Shown: piece by piece, positions 44,375 through 53,628 of the stretch
Position numbering within the stretch: the stretch's first letter is position 1
Layout of the letters: each line of letters opens with the position of its first letter
NCBI GenBank assembly: GCA_017744515.1
Contig: JAGIBF010000017.1
Location: forward strand, 1-64,000
Reading direction: 5' to 3'
DNA: 64,000 nucleotides
DNA from: Niastella sp.
Lineage (GTDB): Bacteria > Bacteroidota > Bacteroidia > Chitinophagales > Chitinophagaceae
Made by a program: the position numbers and the translations under genes
The notes under the pieces: generated by a model
The model's input: the letters and a program-made list of their open reading frames with translations, nothing else
What the model was told of the DNA's origin: nothing
Database searches by the model: none

Positions 44375-45214
44375 ATGAAAAAAATTATTGTGGCCCTCGA
44401 TGGCCTGAAACTGTCGGAATCGGCAGTTCAATATGCAGTTGCAATTGCAACGAAGCAAAAAGCTTACCTCGTAGGCGTTTTCCTCGATGACATCACCTAT
44501 CACAGCTATAAAATATACGAATTGACAACAGCTGAAGGCGTTTCCGAAAGCAAACGGGCCCGGCTGGAAGAAGGCGATAAAGAAAAAAGGACCCAGGCCG
44601 TAACCCACTTCAATGAAGCTTGTGAAAAGGCAGGCATCAGCTACTCCATACACCATGACCGCAACATTGCCCTGCAGGAATTATTACATGAGAGCATTTA
44701 TGCGGATCTGTTGATCATTGAGAACGGGGAAACACTCACGCATTATGCCGAAAATCCACCCACCCGTTTTGTACGTGAATTGCTGGAGGGAGTACAATGT
44801 CCGGTACTCGTAGTGCCACATCAATACAAAGCCATCGAAAATGTAAGTATCCTCTACGATGGAGAACCCTCCTCCGTATTTGCTACCAGGATGTTTTCTT
44901 ACATATTCGGCGACGCCGGCATAAAAGAAACTGAAGTAGTGACAGTCACCAAATCTAAACACTCATCACATGTCCCCGACAACCGCCTGATGAAAGAATT
45001 CATGAAACGCCACCTGCCCTACGCAAGATATACCATGTTGAAAGGAGACCCCGAAATGGAAATACTGAACCACCTGCGAACGTATTACAACAACACACTC
45101 ATCGTATTGGGCGCCTATAGGCGCGGCATGGTATCCCGGTGGTTCAGGCCCAGTATGGCCGACCTGCTGATGACAGAAGTGAAAATGCCCCTGTTTATTG
45201 CCCATAACAAATAA
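44375..45214 (+). CDS. Universal stress protein, tandem UspA domains (third of cluster)
   Basis: 279 residues with two UspA domains: KKIIVALDGLKLSESAVQYAVAIA at the start, then VSILYDGEPSSVFATRMFSYIF and LIVLGAYRRGMVSRWFRPSMA in domain 2. It lies five bases after the second usp gene and is followed by a hairpin. Its layout is closest to the first and fourth usp genes of the island. Confidence 0.93.
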   Translation: MKKIIVALDGLKLSESAVQYAVAIATKQKAYLVGVFLDDITYHSYKIYELTTAEGVSESKRARLEEGDKEKRTQAVTHFNEACEKAGISYSIHHDRNIALQELLHESIYADLLIIENGETLTHYAENPPTRFVRELLEGVQCPVLVVPHQYKAIENVSILYDGEPSSVFATRMFSYIFGDAGIKETEVVTVTKSKHSSHVPDNRLMKEFMKRHLPYARYTMLKGDPEMEILNHLRTYYNNTLIVLGAYRRGMVSRWFRPSMADLLMTEVKMPLFIAHNK

Positions 45215-45219
45215 CCAAT

Positions 45220-45245
45220 AGAGCCGGTGCATAGGCGCCGGCTCT
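45220..45245. terminator. Hairpin between convergent Usp and MBL-rhodanese genes
   Basis: Arms AGAGCCGGTG (45220-45229) and CGCCGGCTCT (45236-45245), with one G-T pair and a 6-base loop, six bases after the usp stop. The U tract is poor on both strands, so this is a weaker terminator call. Confidence 0.55.
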
Positions 45246-45294
45246 TACAGGCAGCATACAGGCTACCCGTGTGGAGCAGTATTCTCCCTTTTAG

Positions 45295-46716
45295 TTACAG
45301 CATGGAGGCCTGCACCTCGTAGGTCGTCAGTGGTAAGCCGGTTCCACTCAAAGTCTTGAACCCCCCTTTGATATTCACGATGTAACGGAAACCCCGCGCC
45401 TTCAGGATAGAAGCAGTGATCAACGAACGGTAACCACCCGCACAGTGCAGGTAATAAGCTTCATCCTTATCGAGCTCATCCATATGCGCATTGATAAAAT
45501 CGAGCGGAAAATTCATAGCCCCTTCCAGGTGTTGCGTACGGTATTCACTCGCACGCCTTACATCCAGCACGTGAATATTCTTGTTGATGTTGTGCAAGCT
45601 GGCAAAAACATCAGCGCTCAGTTCATCTATACTGTCAGTACTATAACCATCTTCTTTCCATGCCGCAATGCCCCCTTTGAGATAGCCGATCGCGTGGTCA
45701 TAGCCAACCCGCGACAACCTTACCACTGCTTCTTCTACCCGGTCTTCATCAGCCACCAGCAAAATAGGTTGTTCCAGGTTGGCAACCAGCGTACCCACCC
45801 AGGGCGCAAAATTGTCATCCAGCCCTATGAATATCGAACCCGGTATAAAACATTCGGCAAAAGCTTCCTTACTCCTTGTGTCGATGACCAATGCAGCCTC
45901 TTGCTCCCAGGCCCATTGAAACGCCTCAGGAGTCAGCGCCCGCGTGCCCTTTTTGATCACCTCTTCAACTGCAGGTATGCCGCCCTGTACATTCATTAAT
46001 ACATTATAAGGAAAATATTGCGGAGGCGCTACCAGGCCATCCAGAACCGCTTTAATAAATTCCTCACGGGGCGTACCACGCTGTAAAGCATAATTCACCC
46101 GCTTCTGGTGCCCCAATGTATCGGTAGTTTCTTTACTCATATTCTTACCGCACGCACTGCCAGCGCCATGGCCGGGATATACGATCACATCATCGGCAAG
46201 CGGTAGGATCTTATTACGCAGGCTATCGTATAGCAGCCCGGCGAGATAATCCGGCGTGATATCAGGCTTTACTTTTTGCACGAGGTCAGGACGGCCCACA
46301 TCACCAATGAAAAGCGTGTCGCCGGTAAAGATCGCATAGTTCTTTCCGCTTTCATCACGCAATAAGTAAGTAGCGGATTCCAACGTATGCCCTGGTGTAT
46401 GCAATACCTTGATGGTTACCCGCCCAAGCTGCAATACTTCGCCATCTTGCGCCACATGCGCAGCATAACCCGGTGACGCAGTTGGACCAAATACGATCTG
46501 GGCACCCGTTTTGGCAGCCAGCTCCTGGTGGCCACTCACAAAATCAGCATGGAAATGAGTCTCCAGGATATACTTGATCCTGGCGCCGTTACGCGCTGCA
46601 CGGTCCATATAAGGCTGAACCTCACGCAAAGGATCGATAATGGCAGCCTCTCCATCACTTTCAATATAGTACGCTGCCTCCGCAAGGCAGCCCGTATAAA
46701 TTTGCTCTACTTTCAT
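45295..46716 (-). CDS. MBL-fold / double-rhodanese protein (persulfide dioxygenase-like)
   Basis: 473 residues. Residues 1-250 are a metallo-beta-lactamase-fold domain of the ETHE1 type, with metal ligands in THFHADFVSGH (His54, His56, Asp58), PGHTLES, FTGDTLFIGDVGRPDL and YPGHG. Two rhodanese domains follow. The first (about 265-360) has no catalytic Cys in its active-site loop (LLVADEDR). The second (about 375-465) has Cys425 in HCAGGYRS. This matches the CstB/Blh-like proteins that oxidise glutathione or CoA persulfide and handle reactive sulfur. A Crp/Fnr-type site lies upstream, so sulfide handling is part of the island's regulon. Confidence 0.92.
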   Translation of the reverse strand: MKVEQIYTGCLAEAAYYIESDGEAAIIDPLREVQPYMDRAARNGARIKYILETHFHADFVSGHQELAAKTGAQIVFGPTASPGYAAHVAQDGEVLQLGRVTIKVLHTPGHTLESATYLLRDESGKNYAIFTGDTLFIGDVGRPDLVQKVKPDITPDYLAGLLYDSLRNKILPLADDVIVYPGHGAGSACGKNMSKETTDTLGHQKRVNYALQRGTPREEFIKAVLDGLVAPPQYFPYNVLMNVQGGIPAVEEVIKKGTRALTPEAFQWAWEQEAALVIDTRSKEAFAECFIPGSIFIGLDDNFAPWVGTLVANLEQPILLVADEDRVEEAVVRLSRVGYDHAIGYLKGGIAAWKEDGYSTDSIDELSADVFASLHNINKNIHVLDVRRASEYRTQHLEGAMNFPLDFINAHMDELDKDEAYYLHCAGGYRSLITASILKARGFRYIVNIKGGFKTLSGTGLPLTTYEVQASML

Positions 46717-46735
46717 AATGGAATATTTTATACCA

Positions 46736-46801
46736 CAAAGATGTAGCTATACATCGGCGCTATATGTGCGTTTAGTTACACAGGCAACTGATAATTGTCA
46801 G
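46736..46801 (-). promoter_or_regulatory. Promoter of the MBL-rhodanese gene with Crp/Fnr-type site
   Basis: CTGATAATTGTCAG (46788-46801) is centred 55 bases upstream of a -7-like element CATCTTTG (46736-46743, minus strand), one base from TAnnTTTG. The gap from that element to the ATG at 46716 is 19 bases, as at most other promoters of the island. Confidence 0.7.
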
Positions 46802-46840
46802 GTAAGCCGGAAAGTAAATTACCAAAGAGTTAAAAGTAGA

Positions 46841-47668
46841 TTACCGGTGAGCGATAAAAATAGGTAGCTGATGCTCGGTGATCAGGTCCTGTACAAAGCT
46901 GGGTTTAAATAATCGTGATACGGCAGAACGGCCAAAAGCACCGCTCACCAAAATACCACCCTGCTGTTCACTGATCCACGTACCAAGATATTTCCTGGCA
47001 TCCAGGTGAAGTGTAAGGTAAGCACATTGATCATAGTGCCGGCACACCAGGTCTTTCAGCTTTTTTTCGGCCGGCATACTTACATCTGCATCTTCATCTA
47101 CATACACCACAAGTGTCTTACGCTCGCATAAACCAGGGAATAAATAGGCAAATTGCTTAATAGCATATATCGATGCTTCACTGCCATCATAAGCCAGGAT
47201 GTTGGTCTTGGGAAACTCAAACCGCTCAGGTACCAGTATTACCGGACAAGCTGATTGGCTCAATACATCTTGCAGGTAATCGTTGAGCGTACTGAAGTTC
47301 GCACCCTTGTAAAACAGTTCGCTGCCTATCACCAGCAAATCGGCAAACTTTGTTTCTTCCTTGAAATCATTCAACGTGAAATCAAAAAAGTCTTTGTTCA
47401 CGGAATACCGGATATGATGTTCCTGGCAAAAACTTTCAAATTGATGAATATGAGCATGAGCCTGGGCAGCTTCCTCCTCCTCTGCCAGTGGCACAAACAA
47501 GGGGCCGGAAAAAGCGCCCGCACTTTTGCTCCATAATGCTGAGTATTCAACTTGAGGCAGAAATACACCTGTAAGCGACAAAGTTTCAAGCCGGTTAAGC
47601 CCTGCAATAAACTCCATAGCACCCGGTGAAAAATGAGCAATATCGAAAGCCACCAATACCTTTTTCAT
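46841..47668 (-). CDS. Universal stress protein, tandem UspA domains (fourth)
   Basis: 275 residues from the ATG at 47668 (upstream in-frame codons lie in the promoter). Domain 1 opens KKVLVAFDIAHFSPGAMEFIAGL. Domain 2 has ILAYDGSEASIYAIKQFAYLFPGL and ends GGILVSGAFGRSAVSRLFKPSF. The layout is the same as the three-gene usp cluster, from which it is separated by the convergent MBL-rhodanese gene. It is divergent from the efflux operon and shares its mirror-symmetric promoter. Confidence 0.92.
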   Translation of the reverse strand: MKKVLVAFDIAHFSPGAMEFIAGLNRLETLSLTGVFLPQVEYSALWSKSAGAFSGPLFVPLAEEEEAAQAHAHIHQFESFCQEHHIRYSVNKDFFDFTLNDFKEETKFADLLVIGSELFYKGANFSTLNDYLQDVLSQSACPVILVPERFEFPKTNILAYDGSEASIYAIKQFAYLFPGLCERKTLVVYVDEDADVSMPAEKKLKDLVCRHYDQCAYLTLHLDARKYLGTWISEQQGGILVSGAFGRSAVSRLFKPSFVQDLITEHQLPIFIAHR

Positions 47669-47686
47669 AATTATCTTTTTATGATA

Positions 47687-47813
47687 TAAAGTTAGAAGTG
47701 CACTGGCAGCCATTTAATGATGGCTGTCATCAGCAACAATGAGTATACTCAACAAAATCATACACCACCTTGACAATCGTCAGCCAATACATAGCCCATT
47801 CAAAATAATTTTA
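47687..47813. promoter_or_regulatory. Divergent promoter with two Crp/Fnr-type sites (Usp4 / efflux operon)
   Basis: Sites ATGATGGCTGTCAT (47717-47730) and TTGACAATCGTCAG (47770-47783). Minus-strand -7: TAACTTTA (47687-47694). Plus-strand -7: TAATTTTA (47806-47813). Each -7 is 33 bases from its nearer site and 86 from the other, so the whole region is symmetric about 47750. Both ATGs are 18 bases beyond their -7 element. Confidence 0.75.
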
Positions 47814-47831
47814 CGTCCATACTTTGATAAT

Positions 47832-48920
47832 ATGAAGAAACCGCTGCTTCTGATAGGTATACCCACTATTATGCTGGCCATGGCCTGCCGGCAAAAAGCA
47901 ATGACCACACAGCCGGTCGTAGAAACGATCACCGAGTCCGTATATGCGTCCGGAATCATAAAAAGTGAAAACCAATATGAGGTTTATGCTACCGTTAATG
48001 GCATAGCCACGCACCTCTGGGTGAAAGAAGGCGATTCGATCACAAAAGGCAGCCCCATTATCCAGGTAGCACATGCAACAGCACAGCTCAATACGGACAA
48101 TGCACAAATAGCAGCAGACTATGCTGCCCGGGCAGCCAATAACAAAAAACTGGAAGAATTACTCCTCGGCATGCAGCAGGCAAAGCGATTACTCGACAAC
48201 GATGCCCTGTTACTGGATCGGCAGCGAAACCTCTGGAATCAGCAAATAGGTACCCGCAACCAGTTGGAACAACGCGAACTCGCCTGCAAAAACTCCCAGA
48301 CGAATTACGAAGCAGCCGCCCTCCAATACCAGGAGTTGGAACGGGATATTCGCTTCCGGGAGCAACAGGCATTGAAAAACCTCGCCATCGCCAGGTCACA
48401 GGCAGGCGATTATACTATCAAAAGCGAATACAGCGGCAAAGTATACGATCTGTTGATTGAACAGGGAGAACACGTAGGTACACAACAACCTGTTGCCGTC
48501 ATTGGAGATGCCACCGCATTCCTACTTGAGTTGCAGGTCGATGAATACGATATCGCCCGCATTAAGCCCGGGCAGAAAATAATCGTTACCATGGATAGCT
48601 ACCGGGGCCAGGTCTTTACAGCAGCAGTAACAAGACTGATTCCCATCATGAACGAAAGAACGAAAACCTTCACCGTGGAAGCGGGGTTCATGCAGGCGCC
48701 CCCCATGCTGTATCCCCGCCTCACCTGCGAAGCCAATATCATCATCACCCAAAAAGATAAAGCCCTTACCATTCCACGCACCTGGCTGATGGAAGGAGAT
48801 TATGTATTGCTGGCCAATAAAGACAAACGCAAAGTAACCACAGGCCTCAGAGATTACCACAAAGTAGAGATCATGGCCGGTCTGTCAGCAGCCGACCTGA
48901 TTATAAAACCTCAACCATGA
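47832..48920 (+). CDS. Membrane-fusion protein (HlyD/RND-adaptor type) lipoprotein
   Basis: 362 residues from the ATG at 47832; 31 upstream in-frame codons overlap the promoter. The lipobox LAMAC (Cys19) anchors it in a membrane. The first lipoyl half (YEVYATVNGIATHLWVKEGDSITKG) is followed by a long alpha-helical hairpin (about 85-190), then the second lipoyl half (YTIKSEYSGKVYDLLIEQGEHV) and a beta-barrel. It is the periplasmic adaptor for the FtsX-type permease and ATPase encoded next, whose start codon overlaps its stop by four bases. Together they form a MacAB-like export or lipid/lipoprotein-handling system with unknown substrate; no outer-membrane TolC is encoded here. Confidence 0.9.
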   Translation: MKKPLLLIGIPTIMLAMACRQKAMTTQPVVETITESVYASGIIKSENQYEVYATVNGIATHLWVKEGDSITKGSPIIQVAHATAQLNTDNAQIAADYAARAANNKKLEELLLGMQQAKRLLDNDALLLDRQRNLWNQQIGTRNQLEQRELACKNSQTNYEAAALQYQELERDIRFREQQALKNLAIARSQAGDYTIKSEYSGKVYDLLIEQGEHVGTQQPVAVIGDATAFLLELQVDEYDIARIKPGQKIIVTMDSYRGQVFTAAVTRLIPIMNERTKTFTVEAGFMQAPPMLYPRLTCEANIIITQKDKALTIPRTWLMEGDYVLLANKDKRKVTTGLRDYHKVEIMAGLSAADLIIKPQP

Positions 48921-50170
48921 AACTCATTGTTAGTATAGCCCACGCTCTGCTATTCGCCCGTTGGCGGCAAACCCTCGTAGCAGCCATCGGCGTCACCTTC
49001 AGCATCACCATGTTTGTGGCCCTCCTCGGGTTCATGACCGGCCTCAATGACATGATGGACTCCCTGTTCCTCAACCGCACCCCGCATATTCGCCTCTACA
49101 ATGAAATAAAACCGGCCACTTTACAACCCATACAGCAGGCGCCGCCATACCGCAATGGATACCATTTCATCCACTCCGTAAAAGCCTCCGGCAGCCGGCA
49201 GGAACTATACAACAGCCTCGCCATTATGGAGGCATTGCGCATCGATCCCCGGGTCACCGGCATTGCCCCAAAGATCACCATGCAAGCCTTCTTCAATGAC
49301 GGCGCCATCGACATCGCCGCATCTGTCAACGGAATACAGGAGCAGCAGGAAAGCACCTTATTTCATTTTGCAGAGTACGTAGTGAAAGGAGAGGCAGCAG
49401 CACTGGTGAAAGTCCCCAATAGCATTATATTGGGAAAAGCCCTCGCCGAAAACCTCCTCGTCGATATAGGAGAAGTAGTTCAGCTCACCACGGCCGGCGG
49501 AGAAAGGTTTCCCCTTAAGATAGTTGGGTTTTGGCAATCGGGTATACAGGATTTTGACAAAGTGCAAAGCTTTACCTCCCTCGCCACAGCCCAGAAGCTG
49601 CTGGGCAAAACAGCCAGCTACATCACCGATATACAAATAAAGATAAAAGACATTGATGCAGCACCGGCCATGGCCCGCGAATACGCCACACTTTTCAATA
49701 CCAGCGCACAGGACCTGCAAACACTGAATGCAGAATTTGAAACAGGGAGTTTTATACGATCACTGATCTCTTACGCGGTAGGCATCACCCTGCTCATCGT
49801 ATCAGGCTTCGGCATTTATAATATACTCAATATGATGATCTATGAAAAAATGGATTCCATCGCTATCCTCAAAGCCACCGGCTTTGCCGGGCGCGACGTA
49901 AAAAAAGTCTTTATCTACATTGCCATGAGTATCGGCTTTTGGGGAGGGCTCGCAGGCCTTATACTCGGCTGGCTCCTGTCGTTGGGCATAGACCAGTTAC
50001 CATTTGAAACTACCTCCCTGCCCACCATCACCACCTACCCGGTAAGTTACGATCCGTTGATCTACACCATCGGGGCGGTATTCTCCCTGTTGTCCACATA
50101 CATCGCAGGATGGCTGCCATCCCGGAAAGCCAGTAAAATAGATCCCGTTATCATTATTAGAGGCAAATAA
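48917..50170 (+). CDS. FtsX/MacB-type ABC transporter permease
   Basis: 417 residues with one N-terminal membrane helix (ARWRQTLVAAIGVTFSITMFVALLGF), a periplasmic domain (about 50-280) and three C-terminal helices (AVGITLLIVSGFGIYNILNMMIYEKMDSIAILKATGF, then the GFWGGLAGLILGWLLS and VFSLLSTYIAGWLPSRKASKIDPVIIIRG-type end). This is the LolC/MacB permease layout. The ATGA overlap with the adaptor gene and the two-base gap to the ATPase gene show one tightly coupled operon. Confidence 0.92.
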   Translation: MKLIVSIAHALLFARWRQTLVAAIGVTFSITMFVALLGFMTGLNDMMDSLFLNRTPHIRLYNEIKPATLQPIQQAPPYRNGYHFIHSVKASGSRQELYNSLAIMEALRIDPRVTGIAPKITMQAFFNDGAIDIAASVNGIQEQQESTLFHFAEYVVKGEAAALVKVPNSIILGKALAENLLVDIGEVVQLTTAGGERFPLKIVGFWQSGIQDFDKVQSFTSLATAQKLLGKTASYITDIQIKIKDIDAAPAMAREYATLFNTSAQDLQTLNAEFETGSFIRSLISYAVGITLLIVSGFGIYNILNMMIYEKMDSIAILKATGFAGRDVKKVFIYIAMSIGFWGGLAGLILGWLLSLGIDQLPFETTSLPTITTYPVSYDPLIYTIGAVFSLLSTYIAGWLPSRKASKIDPVIIIRGK

Positions 50171-50172
50171 CT

Positions 50173-50868
50173 ATGGGAAACACCATTCTCGAAGCAAGAC
50201 ACATCGATAAATACTTCCATGATCCCGTTGGAGTGAAAGTACTGAGTGATATCAGCTTCACCATCGATAAAGGAGAGTTTGTGACAGTCACCGGCAGATC
50301 GGGATGTGGTAAATCCACGCTGCTATACATTCTTTCCACCATGGACACCGATTATGCAGGTGAGCTCCTCATCGACAACGTCAGCATGACCGGAAAACCC
50401 GAACCCGAATTGGCCCGCGTACGCAATGAAAAAATTGGCTTTGTGTTTCAGTTCCACTACCTGCTCAATGAATTCACGGTGTTGCAAAACGTAATGTTGC
50501 CCGGCCTCAAACTCGGCAGGTACACGAAACAGGAAGTGCAACAACGCGCCATGGAAAGATTGACGATGCTGGGCATTGAAAAGCTGGCCTGTAAAAAAGC
50601 CAATCAGGTATCAGGGGGAGAGAAACAACGCATTGCCATAGCCCGTGCCCTCATCAACGATCCCCACATCATCATGGGCGATGAACCCACCGGCAACCTT
50701 GATAAGAAGAACAGTGAGGTCGTATTCGATATATTTAAACGGCTGGCAGAAGAATACAAACAAACATTACTTATCGTAACCCACGATCAGGAATTTGCCG
50801 CCCGCACACAAAGGAACATACAAATGGAAGATGGGAAGATCATACAATATAGCCAGAAAGCTCAATGA
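50173..50868 (+). CDS. ABC transporter ATPase, LolD/MacB type
   Basis: 231-residue nucleotide-binding subunit. Walker A is GRSGCGKST (residues about 42-50), the signature is QVSGGEKQRIAIARAL, and Walker B is IIMGDEPTGNLD. The IGFVFQFHYLLNEFTVLQNV stretch is typical of the LolD/MacB subgroup that couples to FtsX-type permeases. It is the last gene of the adaptor-permease-ATPase operon. A Crp/Fnr-type site for the next operon overlaps its stop codon. Confidence 0.95.
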   Translation: MGNTILEARHIDKYFHDPVGVKVLSDISFTIDKGEFVTVTGRSGCGKSTLLYILSTMDTDYAGELLIDNVSMTGKPEPELARVRNEKIGFVFQFHYLLNEFTVLQNVMLPGLKLGRYTKQEVQQRAMERLTMLGIEKLACKKANQVSGGEKQRIAIARALINDPHIIMGDEPTGNLDKKNSEVVFDIFKRLAEEYKQTLLIVTHDQEFAARTQRNIQMEDGKIIQYSQKAQ

Positions 50869-50930
50869 CGATTATCAGGCCCGCCGCTAATCCACATCAT
50901 TGCTGAGGCAGCAACAGCCGGTTAATTTTG
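50865..50930 (+). promoter_or_regulatory. mlaEFD promoter with Crp/Fnr-type site
   Basis: ATGACGATTATCAG (50865-50878) is centred 55 bases upstream of a perfect -7 element TAATTTTG (50923-50930). A TTG 20 bases upstream of the -7 (50900-50902) could be the -33 element. The predicted transcript start near 50937 lies beyond the TTG at 50928, so translation should begin at the ATG at 50949. Confidence 0.75.
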
Positions 50931-50948
50931 GAAAAACAACCAACGGCC

Positions 50949-51719
50949 ATGCAATTGCCGGTAAAAACAAGACACTTTCTCGAAGAAGCAGGCAGTTTGT
51001 CGGCCTTTATGGGCCGCTTCCTTACATCCATCTTCAAACCACGGTTTGAAATAGGCGAGTTCTTCAGGCAATGCTATGTAATAGGCTACAGGTCATTGCC
51101 GCTCATAGCCTTAACGGCCTTTATCATGGGCCTGGTGCTCACCATGCAGCTACGTCCTTCCCTCATTGCCTACGGCGTAGAATCGCAATTGCCGGCCATG
51201 GTAGGCATTGCCATCATGCGCGAGATCGGGCCGGTCATCACAGCATTGATCTTCGCCGGCAAAATTGGCAGCAGCATAGGTGCAGAATTAGGCTCCATGA
51301 AAGTTACCGAACAGATCGACGCCATGGAAGTATCCGGTACCAACCCTTTTAAATACCTCGTAGTTACAAGAACACTCGCCGCCATGCTGATGCTGCCGGT
51401 GCTCGTATTGCTCGGTGATGCCATATCACTATATGGCGCCTACCTTGGCGTCAACATCAAAGGCGCTACCAGTTTCTCTTTGTTCTTTACCCAGGTATTC
51501 AACAACCTTGCCTTCAGCGATGTGCTGCCGGCATTCATCAAATCATTTTTCTTCGGACTCGCAGTAGGATTGATCGGTTGCTATAAAGGATACTATTCCA
51601 GTAAAGGCACGGAAGGAGTAGGCCGCTCCGCCAACTCGGCAGTAGTCGTCGCTTCCGTAATTATTTTCCTCATCGACCTGCTGGCAGTCCAGGTAACCGA
51701 CGCCCTCGGAGTAAACTGA
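50949..51719 (+). CDS. mlaE: MlaE-type ABC permease for phospholipid transport
   Basis: 256 residues from the ATG at 50949; the TTG at 50928 lies in the promoter. MlaE family features: the YRSLPLIALTAFIMGLVLTMQLRP entry helix, the conserved MVGIAIMREIGPVITALIFAGKIGSSIGAELGSMKVTEQIDAMEVSGT core, and a C-terminal helix pair (about 225-256). It is the inner-membrane permease of an Mla-type lipid transporter that moves phospholipid between the inner and outer membranes. It forms an operon with the ATPase and MCE genes. Confidence 0.95.
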   Translation: MQLPVKTRHFLEEAGSLSAFMGRFLTSIFKPRFEIGEFFRQCYVIGYRSLPLIALTAFIMGLVLTMQLRPSLIAYGVESQLPAMVGIAIMREIGPVITALIFAGKIGSSIGAELGSMKVTEQIDAMEVSGTNPFKYLVVTRTLAAMLMLPVLVLLGDAISLYGAYLGVNIKGATSFSLFFTQVFNNLAFSDVLPAFIKSFFFGLAVGLIGCYKGYYSSKGTEGVGRSANSAVVVASVIIFLIDLLAVQVTDALGVN

Positions 51720-51724
51720 TATAC

Positions 51725-52498
51725 ATGCTCACATTGCAACAACATATTCCCGTTAAGACACCAACCGCCGGCCAGCCGGTCATAACCATCAGCCACCTCA
51801 ATAAGTCGTTTGGGAAAAATGCAGTACTCAAAGATTTTGCACTCACCCTGAACCGGGGAGAGCACCTTGTGATACTGGGCAAATCCGGTTCGGGAAAATC
51901 CGTATTGATCAAATGTATCATCGGATTGTTGCAACCCGATAGCGGTTCCATTGAAGTATTGGGAGAAGAAATAACCACACTTGAGCATGATGCGCTGGAT
52001 CAGGTAAGAGCAAAAGTTGGCTTTCTCTTCCAGAGCAATGCCCTGTACGATTCTATGACTGTCCGTCAAAACCTCGAGTTTCCCCTGCGCAGGCACTGGA
52101 TTCAGGTTACCCAGCTGGAAGTCGATCACATGGTTCAGGAAGCGCTGGAAGATGTCGGATTGGCCCACACCATCGATATGATGCCGGCTGAGCTGTCGGG
52201 AGGCATGCAGAAACGTATTGCCCTCGCCCGTACACTAATACTTAGACCTGAGATCATTCTGTACGACGAACCTACAGCAGGACTTGATCCCATCACAGGC
52301 AGGGAGATCATCGACCTCATCATGCAGGTCAGGCAAAAATATGGATCATCGGCCCTCATCATATCCCACGATATGAATTGTGTACGCCTCACAGCCGACA
52401 AAGTGATCGTGCTCTTTGAAGGAAGGCCATATGCTACCGGCAATTATGCCACATTGGAAAGATCGGAGGATCCGGGAGTAAAACAATTTTTTCAATAA
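51725..52498 (+). CDS. mlaF: MlaF-type ABC ATPase for phospholipid transport
   Basis: 257 residues, five bases after mlaE. Walker A GKSGSGKSV, signature ELSGGMQKRIALARTL, Walker B IILYDEPTAGLDP and the FLFQSNALYDSMTVRQNLEFPL loop are all of the MlaF kind. The N-terminal 25 residues before the ATPase fold are an extension of unknown role. Three bases overlap the usual gap to the next gene, so translation is probably coupled. Confidence 0.95.
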   Translation: MLTLQQHIPVKTPTAGQPVITISHLNKSFGKNAVLKDFALTLNRGEHLVILGKSGSGKSVLIKCIIGLLQPDSGSIEVLGEEITTLEHDALDQVRAKVGFLFQSNALYDSMTVRQNLEFPLRRHWIQVTQLEVDHMVQEALEDVGLAHTIDMMPAELSGGMQKRIALARTLILRPEIILYDEPTAGLDPITGREIIDLIMQVRQKYGSSALIISHDMNCVRLTADKVIVLFEGRPYATGNYATLERSEDPGVKQFFQ

Positions 52499-52504
52499 CC
52501 AGCC

Positions 52505-53509
52505 ATGACAGGTAAAACAACAAACCATATCAAACTCGGCATGTTTGTGCTCGCAGGTTTACTATTCCTGATCATTACCCTATACTTTATTGGGAAAGAC
52601 AGGGATTTGTTTGGCCGCACCTTCATCCTGAAAACCCGCTTCCACAACGTACAGGGACTGGTGCCGGGCAACAACGTCAGGTTTGCAGGCATCGATGCAG
52701 GCACAGTTCGAAAGATCATCATGATCAACGACACCATCGTCGAAGTAGTGATGGTGATACAAAACAAAATGCAGCCTTTCATTAAAAAGAACGCCATCAC
52801 AGCCATTGGCACCGATGGCCTCATGGGCAATAAAGTGATCAACATCGAATCCGCCCGCCAGGAAGCCCCGCACGTAGCTGAAGGAGATATATTGACCAGT
52901 CGCAGACCACTCAACACAGACGACATGTTGCGAACCCTCGACAGGACAAACAACGACATCGCGGTAGTGGCAGAAAACCTCAAGACGACCGTATGGAAAC
53001 TCAACAACAGCACCGCCCTTTGGGCCTTGCTTAATGATAAAGGTATACCAGCCGATATGCGCAGATCGGTTGCCAATATACAGATCGCAACAGCTCGTGC
53101 CTCAGCCATGATGGCCAACCTTGACCAGATGGTAGCCGGTGTCAAAGCAGGCAAAGGATCGCTGGGCAGGATCGTGACCGACACCATATTGGCCACGAAG
53201 CTCGATCAGGCTGTCGATCGTATCAACAGCGTAGGAGAGGAGGCAGGCAAACTGGCCGGCCAGCTGAGAGCGGCCGTTACCAGTTTCCAACACGATTTGA
53301 ACCAGGGAAAAGGCACCATTAATGCCTTGCTCAAAGATTCAGTCATGGCCATCAGGCTTAGCAACAGCCTCGGCAATATAGAGCAAGGTACCAATGCTTT
53401 CAACCAGAATATGGAAGCCCTCAAGCACAGCTTTCTCTTCCGCGGCTATTTCCGCCGGCTCGAAAAACAACAACAGAAAGCTGCCGGAAATAAAATGGCT
53501 TTACAATAA
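52505..53509 (+). CDS. mlaD: MlaD-type MCE-domain lipid-binding protein
   Basis: 334 residues. A single N-terminal membrane anchor (IKLGMFVLAGLLFLIITLYFIG) is followed by one MCE domain (about 35-125; RFHNVQGLVPGNNVRFAGIDAGTVRKI, then ITAIGTDGLMGNKVINI). A long alpha-helical C-terminal tail follows (about 145-325), as is common in Bacteroidota MCE proteins. It hands lipid to or from the MlaE/MlaF complex. No mlaB, mlaC or mlaA gene is in the window. Confidence 0.93.
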   Translation: MTGKTTNHIKLGMFVLAGLLFLIITLYFIGKDRDLFGRTFILKTRFHNVQGLVPGNNVRFAGIDAGTVRKIIMINDTIVEVVMVIQNKMQPFIKKNAITAIGTDGLMGNKVINIESARQEAPHVAEGDILTSRRPLNTDDMLRTLDRTNNDIAVVAENLKTTVWKLNNSTALWALLNDKGIPADMRRSVANIQIATARASAMMANLDQMVAGVKAGKGSLGRIVTDTILATKLDQAVDRINSVGEEAGKLAGQLRAAVTSFQHDLNQGKGTINALLKDSVMAIRLSNSLGNIEQGTNAFNQNMEALKHSFLFRGYFRRLEKQQQKAAGNKMALQ

Positions 53510-53628
53510 TCATTCAACAATTCAACAACATTAGTATTAGCAACTACGCAACCCAGGTGCTGATAAAGGTGATTGCACCGCGAAACACCGGAAAAATTTA
53601 GTTGATCAACACTTTGGCCGTAAAGCAG

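Noticed and set aside
53595..53610. TTGATCAA upstream of the lipoprotein gene as a Crp/Fnr-type site
   Set aside because: The half-sites lack the N4 spacer and it is not at 33 or 55 bases from the -7 element.
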